In this document: positions 32,114 to 35,201 of the stretch, piece by piece | Layout: every line of letters begins with the position of its first letter | How positions within the stretch are numbered: position 1 is the stretch's first letter | Source: JBFIHF01 sp964411125 | Lineage (GTDB): Bacteria > Myxococcota_A > Bradymonadia > Bradymonadales > Bradymonadaceae | Length of the DNA stretch: 35,201 nt | Direction: 5' to 3' | Assembly: GCA_964411125.1 (NCBI GenBank) | Contig: CAYPJU010000074.1 | Span: 1 to 35,201 of the forward strand | Made by a program: the position numbers and the translations under genes | Notes under the pieces: model-generated | What the model was told of the DNA's origin: nothing | What the model saw: the letters and a program-made list of their open reading frames with translations, nothing else | Databases searched by the model: none

Positions 32114-34404
32114 TCTCGTCCCGACGGCTCGACTGGCTCTTCGAATCGAGCCTCGCCCTCCTCGTCTTTCTCCCCTTCCTCATGATCGCGCTCGGCGGCG
32201 GCGTCGGGCCCGTCATGGGGGTCCTCTTCCCCGTCGCGGCCGTCGCCTCGCTCGTATTTCACGGTCGAGGGATGGCCCGCAAAGAGTACGAAAAGTTCTG
32301 GAACGCGATCGTCGTCGCATGGGTCGTCTTTTCGGGCATCGACATGTTCGTCTCCGAGACGTCGATCCTCGACGCGAGCATCAGCGTCGTCCTCGTCCTG
32401 ACGCTGGTGAAGCTCTTCTCGCGTCTCTCCGAACGCGACGAGCTGCAGATCTACGCCCTGAGCTTCCTGATGTTGGCGGCCGCGACCGCCGTCAACGAGG
32501 ACCTGACGTTCGGCGTCCTCTTCGGCGTCTACGTCCTCGTCGGCACCTTCAGCCTCGCGCTCTTCCATCTGCGCAGCGAGCTCGCCAAACACGCACGCCT
32601 CGACATGTACCGCCGCGTCCCCCTGAACGCCCAGTACATGAGCGTCCTCGCCGGAATCAGCGCGGTGATCCTCGCGGCCAGCGTCGCGATCTTCTTCGTC
32701 TTCCCCAGGGTCGGCCTCGGCTTCTTCCAGCAGAAGTCGCGTGACGGCCAGTCGATGGCGGGCTTCAGCGACAAGGTCGAGCTGGGCGGCCACGGGACGA
32801 TCCGCGACAACCCCGAAGTGGTGATGCGCGTCGAGTTCCCCAACGGTCGCTGGCCGGACGAAGCGTCGATCCACTGGCGCGCCGTGACGTTCGACACCTA
32901 CGACGGGCGCGCCTGGTCCCAGAAGCTCGGCCGCGAGCCGCTGTGGGCACGACGCACCGATCGCTCCACCTACGACCTCGCCGAGTTCTACCCGCCTTCG
33001 GAGCCGCGCGACACGATCCAGATCTACCTCGAGCCCCTCGGCACCAACGTGTTGCCGATCGTCCCGCCGGTCTCGACCCTGCGGCTCGGCACCGAGAAGT
33101 ACTCGATCCCGTGGGGGCCGAAGAGCGGACAGCTCGGCGTCACCCCCAACGGCGACGTCATGCACACGATTCAGAGCGAGCTCGGGATCGGCTACCGGCT
33201 CGAGCTTCTCGAGCCACCGCCCCCCGCGGACGCCGACTACGAAACGCCGGACGAAGTCTACCTCCAGACCCCCGATCTCAGCGCCCGAACGCGTGAGCTC
33301 GCGCGGCAGGTCGCCGGCGATGGCGGCAACGACGCCCGCGCTGCCGCCGTGAAGCGTCATCTGCAGGCGAACTACGACTACACCCTCGAACAGACGAACG
33401 TCGGGAACGATCCCATCGACTCGTTCCTGTTCGAAACGAAAGCGGGGCACTGCGAGTACTTCGCCTCGACGATGGTCATGATGCTGCGCGAAGTCGGCGT
33501 CCACGCCCGGCTCGTGAACGGCTTCCTCGGCGGCCGATGGAACGACGCTGGCGGCTACCTCGCCGTCCGCCAGGGGGACGCCCACTCCTGGGTCGAATAC
33601 TGGTCGCCGCGGCGCGGCTGGGTCCAGATCGACCCGACCCCCGCCGACGGCCTCACCCCTTCGGCGACCGAGTCGATTCTCGAAACGGCGCGCGAATACT
33701 GGGACGCGATGCGGCTCAACTGGATGAAGTGGATCATCGAGTACGACCTCGTCGCCCAGATCGAGTTCTTCCGCCGCGCCGGCGAAGTCCTCAAACCGCG
33801 TGGGCTGATGGGGCCGTCGGGCGGCGAAGCCGACGATGGCACCGACTTCGACCCGAACGCCGACGGAAACGTCGCGCTGCGGCACGGGTTCGTCTTCGGC
33901 GGGCTCGTCTTCCTCGCCCTGCTCGCGAACCGTCACGTACGGCGCCGACTGCGCCCCGGCAAGTGGACCGTGGTCACGGTCGTCTTCTCGCTCGCCTGGA
34001 TCGCGGCCGGCGCCTCGTGGCTCGGCTTCTTCCAGGGCTTCGAACCGAGCGTCATGTTCGGCGGTGGCGGCGCCGTGGGGGCCGCGATCCTGCTCGCGGC
34101 ATTTCGCGCCGTCGACCGCACGACCAGCGCGACAGCCCTCTTCCAGCGCATCGAACGTCGCGCGACCGCAGCCGGCGTGCCGCGCGCCGAAGACGAGCCC
34201 CCCGGCCGCTACCTCGAACGCCTCGAGGAGCGATTCCCCGCGGCAAACAAGGACCTCGGGCACTTTCGCCGCCGCTACCTTCGCGCCCGCTTCGGCGGCG
34301 TCGAGGACGTCGAGGAGGCCGCAGACCTGCGCGCACTCGCCGCGCGCGTCGAGCGAAACCTGACCCCGAAGAACAGACGACACAACGACGACAAGGTGGT
34401 GTAA
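32110..34404 (+). CDS. tgpA: TgpA-like transmembrane transglutaminase-fold protein (DUF3488)
   Basis: This 764-residue protein starts at an ATGA overlap with the DUF58 gene. The N-terminus has five or six membrane helices (first about 200 residues). An extracytoplasmic domain contains the transglutaminase core: KAGHCEYFAS with Cys 448, AHSWVEYW with His 492, and VQIDPTP with Asp 508, so the triad is complete. Two or three more membrane helices follow (about 595-660), then a C-terminal helical DUF4129-like tail (RYLERLEERFPA). TgpA in Pseudomonas is essential and periplasmic in its catalytic domain; its substrate is not known. It is the second gene of the DUF58-TgpA-MoxR run. Confidence 0.93.
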   Translation: MISSRRLDWLFESSLALLVFLPFLMIALGGGVGPVMGVLFPVAAVASLVFHGRGMARKEYEKFWNAIVVAWVVFSGIDMFVSETSILDASISVVLVLTLVKLFSRLSERDELQIYALSFLMLAAATAVNEDLTFGVLFGVYVLVGTFSLALFHLRSELAKHARLDMYRRVPLNAQYMSVLAGISAVILAASVAIFFVFPRVGLGFFQQKSRDGQSMAGFSDKVELGGHGTIRDNPEVVMRVEFPNGRWPDEASIHWRAVTFDTYDGRAWSQKLGREPLWARRTDRSTYDLAEFYPPSEPRDTIQIYLEPLGTNVLPIVPPVSTLRLGTEKYSIPWGPKSGQLGVTPNGDVMHTIQSELGIGYRLELLEPPPPADADYETPDEVYLQTPDLSARTRELARQVAGDGGNDARAAAVKRHLQANYDYTLEQTNVGNDPIDSFLFETKAGHCEYFASTMVMMLREVGVHARLVNGFLGGRWNDAGGYLAVRQGDAHSWVEYWSPRRGWVQIDPTPADGLTPSATESILETAREYWDAMRLNWMKWIIEYDLVAQIEFFRRAGEVLKPRGLMGPSGGEADDGTDFDPNADGNVALRHGFVFGGLVFLALLANRHVRRRLRPGKWTVVTVVFSLAWIAAGASWLGFFQGFEPSVMFGGGGAVGAAILLAAFRAVDRTTSATALFQRIERRATAAGVPRAEDEPPGRYLERLEERFPAANKDLGHFRRRYLRARFGGVEDVEEAADLRALAARVERNLTPKNRRHNDDKVV

Positions 34405-34410
34405 GATCCG

Positions 34411-35201
34411 ATGACCGCTCCAGCCCCGACCATGAACCGACCCACTTCGCCCGCACCGTCCCTCGCCCGGCTCGCCGACCTGCAGGCGAACGTGGAGCGC
34501 GTCTTCCTCGGCAAACCCCGCATCGTCCGACTCACGATCGCGTCGCTCCTCGCCGGCGGGCACGTACTCTTGGAAGACGTCCCCGGCGTCGGAAAGACCA
34601 CGCTGGCGCTCGCCGTGGCCCGCAGTCTGGGCGTCGACTTCAACCGGATTCAGTTCACGAGCGACCTGCTGCCGACCGACATCGTCGGCGTCACGATCTT
34701 CTCGCAGAAGAACTCCGAGTTCGAGTTCCGCCCCGGCCCGATCTTTTCGAACGTCGTGCTCGCCGACGAGATCAACCGGACGACCCCGCGCACCCAATCT
34801 GCGCTGCTCGAGGCGATGAGCGAGGGGCGCGTCAGCGTCGACGACCGCACCCACGAGCTCCCCGACCCGTTCCTCGTCATCGCGACGCAGAACCCGCTCG
34901 AACACCACGGGACGTATCCCCTCCCCGAGAGTCAGCTCGACCGCTTCTTGATGCGGCTGTCGATCGGGTACCCCGGCAAAGCGATCGAGCGCTCGATCGT
35001 CATGAACCGCGGCGCTGCCGCGCCGGTGGAGAGCCTCGCCCCGGTGCTGTCGCAGGACGAGTTCCGCGCGCTGCAGGACCAGGTCGACGAAGTGAACCTC
35101 GACGACTCGGTCGTCGACTACGCGATGCGGATCATCGAAGAGACCCGCACCGATTCGCGCGTCCGCATCGGCGTCAGCACCCGCGGCGCGCTCGCGCTGA
35201 T
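34411..35201 (+). CDS. moxR: MoxR-family AAA+ ATPase, 3' end outside the window
   Basis: The first 263 residues are visible and the frame is open to the window end, so the gene is truncated only by the window. Walker A is VPGVGKTT (57-64), Walker B is LADEINR (117-123), and ATQNPLEHHGTYPLPESQLDRF is the typical MoxR sensor stretch. The N-terminal 20 residues are low-complexity and dispensable-looking; the second Met (residue 8) is another possible start. MoxR ATPases are chaperone-like and act with vWA or DUF58 partners. Here moxR is the last gene seen, 6 bases after tgpA. Confidence 0.93.
   Translation, partial: MTAPAPTMNRPTSPAPSLARLADLQANVERVFLGKPRIVRLTIASLLAGGHVLLEDVPGVGKTTLALAVARSLGVDFNRIQFTSDLLPTDIVGVTIFSQKNSEFEFRPGPIFSNVVLADEINRTTPRTQSALLEAMSEGRVSVDDRTHELPDPFLVIATQNPLEHHGTYPLPESQLDRFLMRLSIGYPGKAIERSIVMNRGAAAPVESLAPVLSQDEFRALQDQVDEVNLDDSVVDYAMRIIEETRTDSRVRIGVSTRGALAL

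Noticed and set aside
31690..34908. A reverse open frame of 1072 codons opposite DUF58, tgpA and moxR
   Set aside because: It spans three well-supported genes on the other strand and its composition is that of a GC-rich shadow frame.

Overview
This is a high-GC, gene-dense chromosomal window with 29 protein-coding genes called. It most resembles a Gram-negative bacterium of the Myxococcota / former Deltaproteobacteria. The reasons are several lipoproteins with lipoboxes, an Asn-rich linker lipoprotein, a ZU5-like surface lipoprotein, a zinc-ribbon/pseudokinase/TPR signalling protein and a TPR-associated TRAP transporter. The assignment is an inference from gene style; no rRNA or marker phylogeny is possible here. 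I see no tRNA, rRNA, CRISPR array, insertion sequence or phage gene.

Layout. 1-2025: rpsT with its own promoter converges on a reverse-strand set yhbY-yciO-HAD phosphatase. 2262-5135: a long membrane pseudokinase with a zinc ribbon and C-terminal TPRs. 5148-7540: a small unknown ORF and ftsH, reverse strand. 7643-11004: a forward run of lipoprotein, LptE-like lipoprotein, holA and an unknown protein, each overlapping the next by 4 to 20 bases. 11013-17800: a tight reverse-strand operon mgtE, a C39/BtrH-like protein, a J-like protein without HPD, a divergent 863-residue Hsp70, and a helical protein. 17948-20028: tatT and the TRAP solute-binding protein. 20030-22553 (reverse): a fold-III PLP decarboxylase and an NHL-repeat lipoprotein. 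22815-24271: a Yip1-like membrane protein and a DUF892 ferritin-like protein. 24360-27307: the two TRAP membrane subunits. 27368-28744: a persulfide dioxygenase-rhodanese. 28874-30811: a ZU5-like lipoprotein. 30962-35201: DUF58, TgpA-like transglutaminase and MoxR ATPase, the last cut by the window end.

How genes work together. TatT, the solute-binding protein and the enlarged Q and M subunits should form one TPR-associated TRAP importer, although the two halves are separated by four unrelated genes. The DUF58-TgpA-MoxR genes form the usual AAA-ATPase/vWA-like/transglutaminase module in an unusual order.

The best candidate for an undescribed system is the Hsp70 operon. The Hsp70 keeps its ATPase signatures but has about 120 residues where the conserved interdomain linker should be. 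Its J-like neighbour has no HPD motif. Two further unknown proteins are translationally coupled or tightly spaced with them. A second strong lead is the transporter: its M subunit carries four copies of a short Lys-Ser-Leu-Glu-type helix at its two ends, its Q subunit has four extra membrane helices, and its Q start codon directly abuts a perfect 9-bp hairpin.
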